Assembly: GCF_014839805.1 (NCBI RefSeq)
Contig: NC_051138.1
Location: 8,492,983-8,556,982, forward strand
DNA length: 64,000 bases
Source of the DNA: Manduca sexta
Lineage: Eukaryota > Arthropoda > Insecta > Lepidoptera > Sphingidae
Direction of reading: 5' to 3'
The position numbers and the translations under genes are program-made. Positions 33,533 to 46,765 of the stretch are shown here, in pieces. The notes below the pieces were generated by a model that saw only the letters and a program-made list of their open reading frames with translations, searched no databases and was not told the origin of the DNA. Position 1 is the first letter of the stretch; each line of letters begins with the position of its first letter.

Positions 33533-36300
33533 ATCATTATAGTACAATGTTTTAAAAACTTTATTTCAATTCAATTTGGATATTTGTAAAACTGTTTCTA
33601 GGTACATTGAATGACACATAATGCTTATTCCAGAGAAGAGGTGTAGAGAAACACGTGAATAACATAGTATGTGACTTTCATAATTAAAACCTTAAGTAAC
33701 ATGAGACGAGAACCTCGCCTAGTCCTTCACGAAATTGATTTTGATATTTCACTAAACAGGAGTTAGTAAAGAAATAGGTTACAAATTCTACTGTAATATT
33801 CAAAATACCATTTAACAAATACGCTCAATAGATAAGTTTAGTTAGATAAGTACACACATTAAGCTTTTGACTTATTCCGTCGGACCGTTACTTAAAATTG
33901 CATCGTTTTGTTACGGACTAAGTAAAGTAAGTACAGTGCTTAGTGGTACTGGTATTTGGAGTGAGCTGCGGAAGTTAAATGAAGTTCAGTGTAATTACTC
34001 TCGGAGTGGCGGTTAACTCGGCTCAGTTATGGTGACAGCCTCCACCGCATGCCTCTCGCGCTCTAATTGAGCCCTATATTAATAATGAAACACACCATTT
34101 TACACATTAAATGAGAAATTCCTATTAGGTAATCACTTTTGCAGTCGGATTAAAGAGAAATTATTATAGGTATGTACATGTCAAAAACTAATGTTCATTT
34201 GATTCGATATTGATATAAAATTTCTTTGTGCAACTTGACAATAATTGAGGACCACAACGACTTCTACGAAGAAAATATCGTGTCTTTGACTGTATAGAAA
34301 CTTAAGGTATCGATGACCGGACAATAATAATAAGATTCCAGTAAGCAATCTCGCTTTATGCCGCCGTAATTACCCGTCTATCGGAACCTGAAGTCTAACG
34401 ACTTGCTTGCTTTTATTGGAACTATCTGCCGTTTACTGAATGGCTAGACACGTGAATATTTTTTTTATATTCAACGAAATTAATATAAGAACTGCACTGC
34501 AATTAGAGTGAATATTTAATAACGTGTTCCGTTACTATGTTTACTGAAACAATAGCATTAATTTGATATAACCAATCGTGTATCATCTCTCTTGAACGTA
34601 TTATGTTCTAGAGAGCGTTAATGAGGATAAAGCTCTTATTGACGGATTATTATCATTGCTCATTTTCTAAGCGATATGCTAATGCTTTAAATATTCATTA
34701 AATATACATATTTCACAAAACCCTTCTATATATTTTACTCTTAAGTGAGTGAAATATATAGTGATAGCATATATAGAGTGTGGGTTGGGAGGTTTTGGGG
34801 TTGCTTCCCTAGTAAGTTACCGACTTGTGTTTTGTTTTAAGACTATTTATCCAGAAATTAAATCTCTACAATAAAATAACGTCAAACAGTAAGTCTATCG
34901 TAAAATCTCTATCAAATTTAATTTGCAATATGAATCAAAACGCCTTACGACAGACCCTACATTGGATTGGGGTAAAGGCATAGGCATTATGATGCTACTT
35001 ATTATTATTACAAATGTTAGTATTTTACATTAGAACGTTAAAAGTAAATCGTTTTTGAGATATTTATTTAGATAAAACTTTCCACTAAAATAAACCAGGT
35101 CATAAATTAGAGTCCTTGCAGTGCTTATTTCATATGTAAAGAATATTGACCGATGTTGATTCCGGAAAGGAAACCGCAAACAAAAATTAATACATAAACA
35201 TAATAATATTACAAAGAGAAAAAGATTAATTTCATACTCGCACCAAATCTATCCGTTTCAACGACAAATGAAAAATCGTAAACAATACGAACCAGGATAC
35301 TTGCCTGTCAAGTTAATAAATTTGTTACTCTTTGTCAGTGACGTAGTTCTACGAACCTATGTAAAAATATATCGACATTTTTTGCGACACTCCGTTTCAT
35401 ACACATTTAAAATCAGCGCTTTTTTCTAAAAGAAATGTTATTTAAGTCAATTATCCCTTCAACACTCAATGTGTATCCTGAGCACAACATACTTTCTGCA
35501 ATCTTTATCTATCAAATTGACCAAAGCCTTCTCCATTACATGACAAACATACCGATTTAGATTCTTGTAATCATTTAGAAATATCGAATCTTATATAGCA
35601 ATATTATCGACTATTGCTTCACAAATCTAAACCAAGCTGATACATCTGAGTTCTGACATGACCAAATTTGTAATAATTTTGACTAGTCACATTACAAATA
35701 TCCTCGGTTAGAAGCTATTGTATTAAAATAGAAAAACTGTTTCACCCTAAACTTAATAAGCTTCGTTAAGCTTCGTGGCTGGGTGAAAATATTCGGTTGA
35801 TTGGTTATGTACGCAATCAATTTGGGTAATGATTATTAATTGCGTATTACATAATGAGTTCATGTACAATACACACATATAATGCAAAGCTCAAGCTTCG
35901 CGTCAAATACATAGAACGTTAATTATAATAAAATATTACTCTTGCTTACATTAATTACATTTTATGATATTACCTGCATCAATGTTGGACTCCTGATTGT
36001 TTGCACGCAAAATATTTTTTGTTGCTTAATATTTAATACTATTAATTTACTAATCTATTTATTCTAACATATTGGTGTTGTAGCCTTTTTACATCCGATT
36101 TTATGTTAAATTAGAATTTCCTGTCCACATTTTTAAATCTGTTTTCTTGTAAATGTAAGGCCCTTACCTATATGACAATAATTCATGGAAATCTTCATAC
36201 CGCCTGAAATAACTGTGCTTTTCCCTTAATATGAATAGGAACTTTTTCTTTACATAACAAACGAACACTCCGCGTTACCGCGTCGTTTAGCAGCAAGGAC
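33533..36300. other. AT-rich DNA, no gene supported
   Basis: Only short frames. A G-rich motif at 34782-34806 and a local duplication AAGCTTCG near 35759-35778 are the only irregularities seen. Confidence 0.4.
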
Positions 36301-36720
36301 TTACAGCGAGTGATTTGCACCATCGATTGAACAAAGCAATAATGTACTGTAGCTTTTGTCCCATCGGCATTCGGGTGGTAGCGGCAATAGGTGGGAACGG
36401 CGTACGCCACTGGGTGACGAAGTCGGGCGGTGAGCTCCGACCCGATAGCGCCCTGTTTGGCGACCGGATGAGTAAACGAGCGCCCTGCCGCATTTGTAAT
36501 TTGTTTCCGTACTACAGAATATTCCGTACCAAGACTGCATTACCGGATTTCTCAGAGGATACAGATTCTGCATATTATGCAGATTGGCCATATAAAACGG
36601 GCAATAGTTTTTCATGGCACAGTCTGTATTCTAGATATTTTAGTGATCTGTTGCAATTCCCCGGAATAAATAGCACCCAAGAATCCCCACTCTTGGTATC
36701 CTGGCGACCTCCCTAATAAC
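36301..36720. other. GC-rich patch, open on both strands, unidentified
   Basis: The plus strand is open for 133 codons (36315-36716), ending SPLLVSWRPP. The minus strand has three overlapping frames of 68-104 codons. Base composition is far from the flanks (for example GTCGGGCGGTGAGCTCCGAC near 36423). Openness in several frames argues against a single real gene. It may be a fragment of a GC-rich transposon that I cannot name. Confidence 0.35.
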
Positions 36721-39369
36721 TTCAAAGAATCAGAGGGAAGGATATCGTTAATCAAAACTTCTGTTCGTTCTTCACTGCTTTTTTTACATACCTTCGGCAT
36801 TTCTGTATTACGCATTGTAGTTTAAGTATATTTCATAATTTGTTATGTAATCCTAAAGAAAATAAGAACATTATGAAACAACACAGTACGTGCTAAAGAG
36901 GATCTACGCTATAGTAATAAATTATTTAACAATACCTAACTGTTTCGCTATGAGAAGTTATTACTACCAGGAATAAAATGAACAAAGTTATCAACGGATG
37001 AAAGTTACAAATGTATGCATTACACAACAATAATTGTAAACATTGTACCGTTGATTCGGGAGGAAAACGAAAAAAAAAACAAATCAGATTAACTCACATT
37101 CTTTTCCAGGGGGGATAATGACTGTAGCATTCTGCGAATGTAGCAAGAGCATAAGCGAGTCGGAACGAGCCCGGGCTACTTAGAATAATGTTCATAATTT
37201 TTACACCGAGGGCAACACGAGCGAATCCAAGATTAACAATTGCCCTAAGCCGGGGAACGAGAAAATTAACTTTTAAATGTAAATTTTACGAGGAAGTCAT
37301 AACGTGAAAGCTGCCGCGGTTAGCTCTGATTTATTGCACTTGGAATTGAAAGTGTTAAAGGAGTTGCAATCTAAAAAAAGTTTTAATAGGTACCTCTTTA
37401 AAGAAATGTAAATCATGATTGTGGAGCGAATTTAACTTTTCCTAAGTTGTACAACATTAAGGCTCATCTACTTGACTGCCTATTTAATTACGACAGTTAT
37501 TACGCTAATCACAAAAGCATTTATTTCTCTCGCTTCAGTAGACATTGCTAATTATAACACTAACAAATGTTCCTTTTTTCATCTTTTCATTTCGAATTTT
37601 CTTCCGTTTAACAAGTATGTAATATATTTTGTTCTCGCTAACTATTTGACGTACTTCGCTTTACAGCTTAAAGCATAGGTAACTGAGTAAGAAGTCTGTT
37701 CTCTTTTCATTCAAGTAAATATTATGGTAATTTGTTTATGAATAAATTCGCAAATACTTTATGTGTACCTAATTTACATTTTCTATACTATAATATTTAA
37801 TTACACTTAGTTTTTTTTGTCGTTCAAAAAATTTAGCCTAAGTTTCAATATGTATATATATACAATTTTGTAGTGACAGACCCAAGCTGTGTACTGTTTT
37901 GCATAGCCTTTCCTTTATTAATACCAACTACAAAATAAAATATAATGAATAAAAAAATTGACACGGGAATAACAAACAAGGCAAAGCATTTATCCTACAT
38001 ATCAACATTATATAAACAACATCAATCATTAAAACACCCAATGCATATCCTTCAAAATTCAATATTTTAGTTATATACATATCAAGCACAAACATTACGT
38101 TATACCATTTCACTTTACTTCCTGATAAATTTCGTTTCAAAAGTACTTTGAATCTTAACACTTTGGAGCGTAAAGTTAGATGAAATGAAATTCTTTAACG
38201 TTGACGAATGTGCACAAGCTAACGAATGTGTACAATCAAAACTTTGAAAAGATTCATTGCCGCAGATTTTGCCATCCAAAAAAAGGTTCGGTTTAAAGCA
38301 AAGAGTTTTCGAGCAGATATAGCTATTGATATTATAAGTTTGAGTGGAAACGTTTTCATGAGTACGAACATTCGTATGAATATACGACCATTCCGAAAAT
38401 TTATAATAAGTTATCCTAATTACAACGGGATTATATAAATAGTTCATCTAAACAACTACGATATTCGTAGTAAAACGTTATTTATAACTTATTGAACTCG
38501 ATTTATAAAATCCATATTTCGCATAAATGTATTTTAATCGCAAGAAACATTGAATTGAAAAGATTATTTGACTGAATTCATAGGTGATATTGTAGAACCC
38601 AACTTTTAACATATAATCCAGATTGCGCGGGCAAATAACAAAAAGATTTCATAAAGAGCTAAAATTGCGTCGGGGTGGATATTGCGAATGCCAAGCGCTC
38701 GCGAGAGCACGGCACGGCTTGTCTATTACGTGCAAACCGATGGCTTACTATCTACAACGTATGTGTAGGTACATCTTATCACACTAAAATCTGCTTTATC
38801 ATCACCATGGAACACTACTTACTATTTATTGCAAATTGTTCATGAAATTACACAAATATATTTTTTTATAAGTTTGTTACCATAACAGTATACATTTAGT
38901 TCACAAAAGAGGTACTAAATATCAGTATATAAAAATTTGTTCTGCCTACTTGTAATAGATGTGAATGAGACAAGTGGAAAATCAATATTAAGGCTTGTGA
39001 AGTTTTACAAAAATAAAGAACGGTATTTAAACGCGCTTTAATAACAGAAGACAAGGCAAGAAAGTGATTCACCTATTTGTAAATGATTGCCATCGGCAAT
39101 GAACACCCACATTTACAAAGGGGTGCGGGGGATGTGTTGTGCGGCTAGACGAAAACGTAAAGGGACTCTAGGAGAGGGTCATTTTTTTAGCGCAATAAAT
39201 AGATAGTCGAGCTGTTACCTCAGACGGGATTTTTATGAGAGAAGTCATACCACCTATACTAACAGAGCAGATATACTAGGTTGACCCTAGCTTGACTCTA
39301 CCAAATATTAAAATTACAAACACGTGGACAATTATAATTAAAAATATAATATTTTAAAACGCTGTCTAG
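36721..39369. other. AT-rich DNA, no gene supported
   Basis: Several overlapping short frames (for example at 38226-38438 on plus and 38115-38447 on minus) have chance-like composition. No repeat was recognised. Confidence 0.4.
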
Positions 39370-39510
39370 TGGCTTCGACAACGCCGGAAGCACTCAATTA
39401 TGAGATAATCAAGGCGTCCGGTTGTCGAGAGTGGAGACCGAGGCCGAGCGGCGGGCGCCACTGGCGACGGCGGGCGGTAGACGGCGGGTGCTACGACGAC
39501 CTGGCTCGAA
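39370..39510 (+). CDS. Possible GC-rich exon, unidentified
   Basis: An acceptor-like CTGTCTAG ends at 39369. A 141-bp segment then stays open in one frame (containing TPEALNYEIIK and later RAVDGGCYDDLAR) to a donor A|GTAAGC at 39511. It enters with two bases and leaves with one, so it is symmetrical, phase 1-1. The 3' two-thirds are more than 70 percent GC in an AT-rich setting, which makes open frames likely by chance, and the minus strand is also largely open. I do not recognise the peptide. A CpG-rich promoter or first exon is an alternative. Confidence 0.25.
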
Positions 39511-40477
39511 GTAAGCTCATGTCACGACGTTAATGCACGTAGCAATACCCATCCATTATTAAAACATGAGCCTCTAATTTTCTAACAAAGATTCTTTTTG
39601 TAATAATTCCCCAGGAAAAAAGTTTCGAGAGTTAAAAATAAAAGCGAAAACACACAATAAGCTAGCTGCTTACCTCCGAACTTCATCTCCGATAAAATTA
39701 TAAAGTATACTCTGGGTTTCAAAAATTAATTTATTTTCCTCTATAAACAGGGCCCGATGAAAATTATTTTATATTCAGCTTATTCTCTCGCAAAAGGAAA
39801 ATGAGGTTACGACCAGGAGCAAAGCGAAAGCGAATTGAACGATTGTTTGATACTAAATTATGATTTGCTTACATTATGATTAAGACAAGTGACCGTGAAA
39901 CATAATTAAACAAAATTTTATTAAATAGAATTATATTAAACAGACAAAGCGAACTAAGTCAATAGTAGATGAAAGGGATCATATTTAAACTTGTAATATT
40001 CTCAAACAGCAAAGATTTACACCTCGAATACTAATAATAGTAAAGGCGTAGTAATAACTCTGCATTAGGATCTATGACGAAATTTGAATTATTTATTACG
40101 CACTATATATATAGAATAAGAGGTTACAACCCAAAACAGGTCGTGGCAAAAGTATATGTATAGTGATAATTATATTATATGGACACAAACAAAATAATAA
40201 AACTTTATTAATTTTAATTAATGGTACTTAATTAAAAGGTACTATTAGCACACAAACCACAACAGGTTATTAAAAAATATTTCTTAAACCAAAGCGGTTA
40301 CCACAAACCAGCGGCTACGACATGGCTAATATACGCGATACTTTATAGACAAATTTACTTTATGTGACTGTTTGCTGTCCAGTAACAAATAAAATAAAAA
40401 TAGATACTAATGTAACCCGAAAATTATAATATATGTACATACTAACTACCCTATACGTACAAAAAAAGAGCGTATTC
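39511..40477. other. AT-rich DNA, nothing identified
   Basis: No gene or repeat recognised. Confidence 0.5.
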
Positions 40478-40597
40478 CCACTTAAAACGCCGACAACGCA
40501 TCTCTATGCCTCCTGGTGCTGCAGATATTCTGGAGCGGCGGTAATCACTTACCATCAGGTAAACCGCATTGTCGCTTATATCATAAAGAAATAAATA
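40478..40597 (+). mobile_element. LINE 3' tail fragment
   Basis: The order AACGCCGACAACGCATC, CTCCTGGTGCTGCAGAT and GGCGGTAATCACTTACCATC, followed by an A-rich end with AAATAAATAATAAA, matches a common lepidopteran LINE tail. About 120 bp remain. Confidence 0.55.
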
Positions 40598-41209
40598 ATA
40601 AACGATCTGAATCTTAGTCTTCAATCCGATCTTATGAATAAACCAATTAAAATAAGCATGTCAAGAACATATTTTTTTCTGATTAATCCATTTTCATATC
40701 AAGACGGTGGTTAGAGCGTTATAATATCTGTGTAACATACTAATCAGTTATAAAAACATAAAAATCTTTATTGAGCATCTCTGAGTTTATATTAATAATT
40801 TGCAGCAACGACGAATCACCACAGACACATCCATAATACCAGAACATCTTGTTTGTGTTACCAACTTTGAATAAAGTAAATGGATGATAGAAGAGAGGCA
40901 TGGACCTGATTAAATGTTGTTATATCTCAAAAACTCCACGGACCATAACTTAAACAATGTAATATTATTTTATATGTTTTGTGCAAACGAAAAGATGTAG
41001 GTATTAAGTAAACGTTACGTGGGCTTTTAACAAAATATTTACGAATGGTTTCTTGCTAATATAAATACTGTTTTTACTTGAAACATAACAACATAAAACG
41101 CTTCATTAACTAATTCTAGGGAATGGAATGACCCGGACCCTGTTTGATAAGCAAACACAATTACGAAAAGAAAAATTCGTCGAATTTCCTTGTATATTAT
41201 ATTATGATA
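40598..41209. other. AT-rich DNA, nothing identified
   Basis: No gene or repeat recognised. Confidence 0.5.
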
Positions 41210-42073
41210 CTAGCTTTTGCTCGCGGCTCCACCCGCGTTATAAAGTTTTTCAGGCTAAAGTTTTCCGTTATAAAAATAGTAGTTTCCCGGGAGCCTATGT
41301 TCTTCCCAGGATCTCAAACTGTCTCCATACCAAATTTCATCTAATACGTTGGGTAGTTTTTGAGTTTAACACGTTAAAACAGACAGATGCAGCGGGGGAC
41401 TTTGTTATATTATTTAGAACTTTTTAAGTGAAACAATCCCGTCATACATCATTGTTGCATAACTTTAACCGTTTACGCAGCGCAGGCAACGGAAGCTCTC
41501 AAAACTCATAATTTTCCCCGTTTTTGCAACATGTTTCATTACTGCTCCGCTCCTATTGGTCATAGCGTGATGATATATAGCCTATAGCACTCCAGGGACA
41601 AAGGGCTAGCCAACACAAAAAGATTTTTTCAGTTCAAACCGGTATTTCCTGAGATTAGCCATTACTGCTCCGCTCCTATTGGTCATAGCGTGATGATATA
41701 TAGCTTATAGCGGTCCACAAATAAAGGGCTATCCAACACAAAACGAATTTTTCAGTTGACACCGGTAGTTCCTGAGATTAGCCATTACTGCTCCGCTCCT
41801 ATTGGTCATAGCGTGATGATATATAACTTAGAGCACTCCACAAACAAAGGACTATTCAACACAAAAATTTTTTTTCAGTTCGAATCGGTAGTTCCTGAGA
41901 TTAGCCATTACTGCTCCGCTCCTATTGAATATAGCGTGATGATATATAGCCTATAGCACTCCACGAACAAAGGGCTATCCAACGTAAAAAGAATTTTTCG
42001 GTTTGGACCGGTAGTTCCTAAGATTAGCGCGTTCAAACAAACAAACAAACAAACTCTTCAGCTTTATATAATA
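41210..42073 (-). mobile_element. Lep1-type Helitron, copy 2, 5' end replaced by copy 3
   Basis: The 3' CTAG end (complement of 41210-41213, preceded by A) and the GC hairpin are present, with four 123-bp units. At the 5' end the element runs through AGCTTTATATAATA and then directly into the CTAG of the next copy at 42074, with no host DNA between. This is a head-to-tail pair. Confidence 0.82.
41538..42029 (-). repeat. 123-bp minisatellite, four units, in Helitron copy 2
   Basis: Landmark ATTACTG at 41538, 41661, 41784 and 41907, exactly 123 bp apart. Confidence 0.9.
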
Positions 42074-43215
42074 CTAGCTTTTGCCCGCGGCTCCGCCCGC
42101 GTTATAAAGTTTTTCAGGCTAAAGTTTTCCGTTATAAAAGTAGTAGTTTCCCGGGAGCCTATGTTCTTCCCAGGGTCTCAAACTGTCTCCATACCAAATT
42201 TCATCTTAATACGTTGGGTAGTTTTTGAGTTTAACACGTTCAGGCAGACAGATGCAGCGGGGGACTTTGTTTTATAATATATTTTGTAGAACTTTTTAAG
42301 AGGAACAATCCCGTCATACATCATTGTTGCATAACTTTAACCGTTTACGCAGCGCACGCAACGGAAGCTCTCAAAACTAATAATTTTTCCTCGATTTGCA
42401 ACATGTTTCATTACTGTTCCGCTCCTATTGGTCATAGCGTGATGATATATAGCCTATAGCACTCCAGGAACAAAGGGCTATCCAACACAAAAAAGATTTT
42501 TTCAGTTCAAACCGGTAGTTCCTGAGATTAGCCATTACTGCTTCGCTCCTATTGGTCATAGCGTGATGATATATAGCCAATAGCACTCCACAAATAAAGG
42601 GCTATCCAACACAAAACGAATTTTTCAGTTGAAACCGGTAGTTCCTGAGATTAGACATTACTGCTCCGCTCCTATTGGTCATAGCGTGATGATATATAAC
42701 TTTGAACACTCCACAAACAAAGGACTATTCAACACAAAAAGAATTTTTCAGTTTGAATCGGTAGTTTCTGAGATTAGCCATTACTGCTCCGCTCCTATTG
42801 GGTATAGCGTGATGATATATAACCTATAGCACTCCACGAACAAAAGGCTATCCAACGCAAAAATAATTTTTCTGTTGGGACCGGTAGTTCCTGAGTTTAG
42901 CCATTACTGCTCCGCTCCTATTGGGTATAGCGTGATGATATATAGCCTATGGCACTCCACGAACAAAGGGCTATCCAACACAAAAAGATTTTTTCAGTTC
43001 GAACCGGTAGTTCCAGAGATAAGATATTACTGCTCCGCTCCTATTGGGTATAGCGTGATGATATATAGCCTATAGCACTCCACGAACAAAGGGCTATCCA
43101 ACGCAAAAAGAATTTTTCAGTTTGGACCGGTAGTTCCTGAGATTAGCGCGTTCAAACAAATAAACAAACAAACTCTTCAGCTTTATATAATAGTATAGAA
43201 GTATAGAAGTATAGA
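42074..43215 (-). mobile_element. Lep1-type Helitron, copy 3, adjacent to a hexamer array
   Basis: Starts with CTAG at 42074 in direct contact with copy 2. The interior holds six minisatellite units. The 5' terminus is an 8-bp AGTATAGA repeated three times (43192-43215), so the exact end is ambiguous, and it leads straight into the (ATTATG)n array. Confidence 0.82.
42410..43148 (-). repeat. 123-bp minisatellite, six units, in Helitron copy 3
   Basis: Unit landmarks at 42410, 42534, 42657, 42780, 42903 and 43026. This is the largest array in the window. Confidence 0.9.
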
Positions 43216-43708
43216 TTATGATTATGATTATGATTATGATTATGATTATGATTATGATTATGATTATGATTATGATTATGATTATGATTATGATTATGAT
43301 TATGATTATGATTATGATTATGATTATGATTATGATTATGATTATGATTATGATTATGATTATGATTATGATTATGATTATGATTATGATTATGATTATG
43401 ATTATGATTATGATTATGATTATGATTATGATTATGATTATGATTATGATTATGATTATGATTATGATTATGATTATGATTATGATTATGATTATGATTA
43501 TGATTATGATTATGATTATGATTATGATTATGATTATGATTATGATTATGATTATGATTATGATTATGATTATGATTATGATTATGATTATGATTATGAT
43601 TATGATTATGATTATGATTATGATTATGATTATGATTATGATTATGATTATGATTATGATTATGATTATGATTATGATTATGATTATGATTATGATTATG
43701 ATTATGAT
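43214..43708. repeat. Pure hexanucleotide microsatellite, about 82 copies
   Basis: Unit ATTATG (or a rotation) repeated without a single visible change for 495 bp. The open frames in it (alternating Ile-Met, or all Ile on the other strand) are artefacts of the repeat, not proteins. Confidence 0.98.
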
Positions 43709-45738
43709 ATTTATATGCAAATAAACATTTAGTTTTAATTATAAACCAATTTATATAATTACAGAAAAATTAATAGTCATAGTGAGATTATTGCATCGTC
43801 CCTTCTATATTAATTAGTCCTTTTCACTTTCGGACGGCAGCGCCCTTGATGAAGCAATCTCGACGAGCGACCGTCTATCGATTGAAGGGCGTTTACCACA
43901 CCGATTTGTTACATATTGTGTTGGTGTTTCATTTATCAAGGCGTTTCAATTTTCACAGCAATTAATCATCAAACAATACTGTGGACATAAGGGTGGACGG
44001 TTGGACGCGGTACGCAGAAACGGGTAATATACTACCATAATCTTACTATCACTTAAATTTTGTTACAAAAGCGGCAATTAAGGTTCACTATAACGAAAAT
44101 AAAGACATAAAACGTTCAATGTCTATTTAAATTGAATTCCATAAAAAGAAATGCTTTCAGTTTATTTTTATTGAATATAAGGGCTAACTCGCACTGGGAA
44201 AAGTAACAGCGGGATATTTCAAGCGTAATTTTATAATAAGTACATGAAATCTCGTACCAATATGATGGTATAAAATGTTTGCAAAAAATGACTGATAACT
44301 GTTATTATTGTGCTTACTTTCTTAATTATTATGTGCCATATTTCGATATTCCGATCCAATCCTCACTCAAGTATTTATTGTTTTTTTTCTTATTACGATT
44401 CTTTAATCTTCTTTTTTTCTCTTAATGGGAAATGTATATTTGGGTAGGTTCCACTCTGAATGTTTGAATAAGATCACAAAACATACAAAGATCAAAGCTA
44501 ATTAACTGCCTGGAGGCAGTAATATTTATGCGTCAATAGCATTTGTTCGACACCTCATTAGGAAAGGAAGAGTTTAGGATTTTGTCGCACACCTCACAGT
44601 ACTACGAAGAGCAACTAAACTAATAATGAATCTTGATTAATTATTTATTTTGTAAATAGTTTGGTGTTAGGGTATATACGTATTTCCAATAATGGTGCAT
44701 CTTTTTATGTGAATTTATGTGTACACTCAAATTAAATAGACTTAATTATTAAAATATTGAATTATTTTTAAAGTAATTTTGAATAGGATTGTAGGCTGCA
44801 GAAGCCAATAGGGTGCGTGGGAGCCTCAACAATGCATCTTGATCTTATGCAGCAAATAATAAGACTATATTTGTCTATACGCAAGTTTTTAGAATAGGCG
44901 AAAATCTCGGCATACTCTCTCTTCCATCACCTTGAATTGGAAGGGAAAAACATGCTACCTTTTCAAATCATTCTATTATGTAATACCACGCTTAGCGTTT
45001 TAACTATAATTTTAAAGTTTTATGATTTTATTTGTAAATATGGCTGTCGCACAAGGTAATAATATTTATAATCAGCCACAGAAAATTATTTCTGAAAGCA
45101 CATTCAGATAATTTGAAGGAAATGAATGTATTCTAATTTATACGTGTACAAATAACTGCTGATTTTATATCCGCTGAAGTCGATAGGAATGTAGAGCATA
45201 AATTAAGAAGAATGTTTTAATTACAGCATTTTTCCACTTTTCAGGTATAATTTTTGCACTTTTCAGGGATAAGTTGTTGTGATGGTTTGTAATTTTATGT
45301 GATGGTACATAGAAGTGCTTTTGACTTTCTCTTCAAAGAATATAATTGATTACGTGTTTATTTTTTTTTCCTCACAAAATGCGACCTACTTGATCTATAT
45401 TTTGTCATAAGAAACAAAAAAGCGCAAAATATTCGTAAAAAAAAGATGCCAGCTAATTTTGTTATGTATGTACTGTTGGTAAATATTATATACTTGTACA
45501 TAACCTCCTAAGGTGAGTATATTATTTCTGCAATAACGCAACACATATTATTCTTAAAACGACGGAGAAGAAGGAGACTTTTGGGCCTGAATTTCCTTAT
45601 ATTTAAAAAAACATATTAATTGGTAAAATAATGCCTTTTCATATGCAATGATTTCTTTTATCTACGCGAATTTTAGATTAATTAGTAATTAATATTAGGT
45701 TATTGTTATTTTTTCAATTTTGTTTAATTGCAAAGTGA
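43709..45738. other. AT-rich DNA, no gene supported
   Basis: A slightly GC-richer patch at 43830-43905 has no recognisable feature. Nothing else seen. Confidence 0.45.
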
Positions 45739-45880
45739 AGGTAGATATTGTAACGTTCACCTTTCGGACGACTCAGTCCGCCCCGTGTAGACTGCAAAGT
45801 CTTCGAAACGTCGCGTCGGGAGAAAATGATGATATATATGACCTGTGATAAATTTGGAAAACTAATTTTAATACCTTTTT
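45739..45880 (+). mobile_element. Penelope terminal fragment
   Basis: Matches the right arm of the 14.9-16.7 kb element: GTAGATATTGTAAC, then CTGCAAAGTCTTCGAAACGT and GGGAGAAAATGATGATAT, with extra bases (CGCGT) at one point. Only about 140 bp of the untranslated tail are present. The GAAAC part of the hammerhead-like motif is kept. Confidence 0.75.
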
Positions 45881-45890
45881 ATTGACAACA

Positions 45891-46140
45891 CATTTTTTTA
45901 TTTTTTTCGCGTGCAAAATGTATTATCGCTACCGTCACTTGGGGGGGCGCGAAAACGGTTATGTTGCTTTCACCGGTCTTACGGTCAATGTCAACACCAG
46001 GAGTATAAAGTTATCCAAGCGAGGATTGGACCGTGTCCCAAACCCCTGTATACACTGACATTTCCAACCAAAACGCGCGATAGCCTTCTTCGGCGCATAC
46101 AAGACGGTACCGTGGTATCTTGTTACACTGACACCAGTAT
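45891..46140 (-). mobile_element. Poly(A) retroelement of unassigned family, diverged copy
   Basis: After a T-rich run (about 45893-45907) it shares, with many changes, the order seen at 12083-12463: a GGGGGGGCGCGA block, CGGTTATGTTG, and CCTTCTTCGGCGCATA. It ends near the GGTACCGTGG region. It is older than the other two copies. Confidence 0.6.
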
Positions 46141-46441
46141 AAATTATAACCAATATATTTTTAGCAAGTGCAAGTACAATATTGATTATTTTTTATAATA
46201 AAAACCTAATTTAAGCTCTTAATATTTTGACTGCTTCTAATAACTTTTTCACCTAGGCTAAGGTTTAAGTGTGACCGGACACTGCCCAGTTTACAAAAAT
46301 CCGAGCAAAACTTTACCAAATTATATCAAATTATTTACATTTATACCTCTGCCACAACAAAAGACATTGCATCGGTGAATGTTCCCAAAAGCACAGCTAT
46401 TTTGAATGCTGTATTATTTTCTATAGTGCGGCGAGGCAGTA

Positions 46442-46753
46442 ATAAAATAATAATAATATCAATCCTGTATTATATACTGTCTTACTGTTGGGCATGGGCC
46501 TCCTCTACTACTGAAAGGGAATAGGCCTTATTCCACCATGCTAACCCAATGCAGGTTGGTAGACTACACACACCCTCGAAAATTCCTAATAGAGAATTTC
46601 TCAGGTGTACAGATTTCCTCGCGATGTTTTCCTTCGCCGTTAACGCAAGCGATAATTCACAAAGAACACACACATATTTTTTTAGAAAAGTCAGAGGTGC
46701 GGACATTCGTCTCGGCAGTCCGTTCCACAACCAACTAGGCTATCGTCGCTTTT
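46442..46753 (-). mobile_element. tRNA-derived SINE, copy 2
   Basis: Same element as 1104-1430, reversed. It is flanked by a perfect 12-bp target duplication GGCGAGGCAGTA (46430-46441 and 46754-46765). It has an (AAT)n complement of the tail at the left and the A box complement CTAGGCTATCG at the right. The B box region has a deletion relative to copy 1. Confidence 0.88.
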
Positions 46754-46765
46754 GGCGAGGCAGTA

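Noticed and set aside
34782..34806. Possible G-quadruplex (GGGTTGGGAGGTTTTGGGG)
   Set aside because: One of the four G runs has only two G, and nothing nearby gives it a role.
43094..43724. Long open frames of 168 and 208 codons made of Ile-Met or Ile
   Set aside because: They are translations of the pure hexamer repeat and have no coding meaning.
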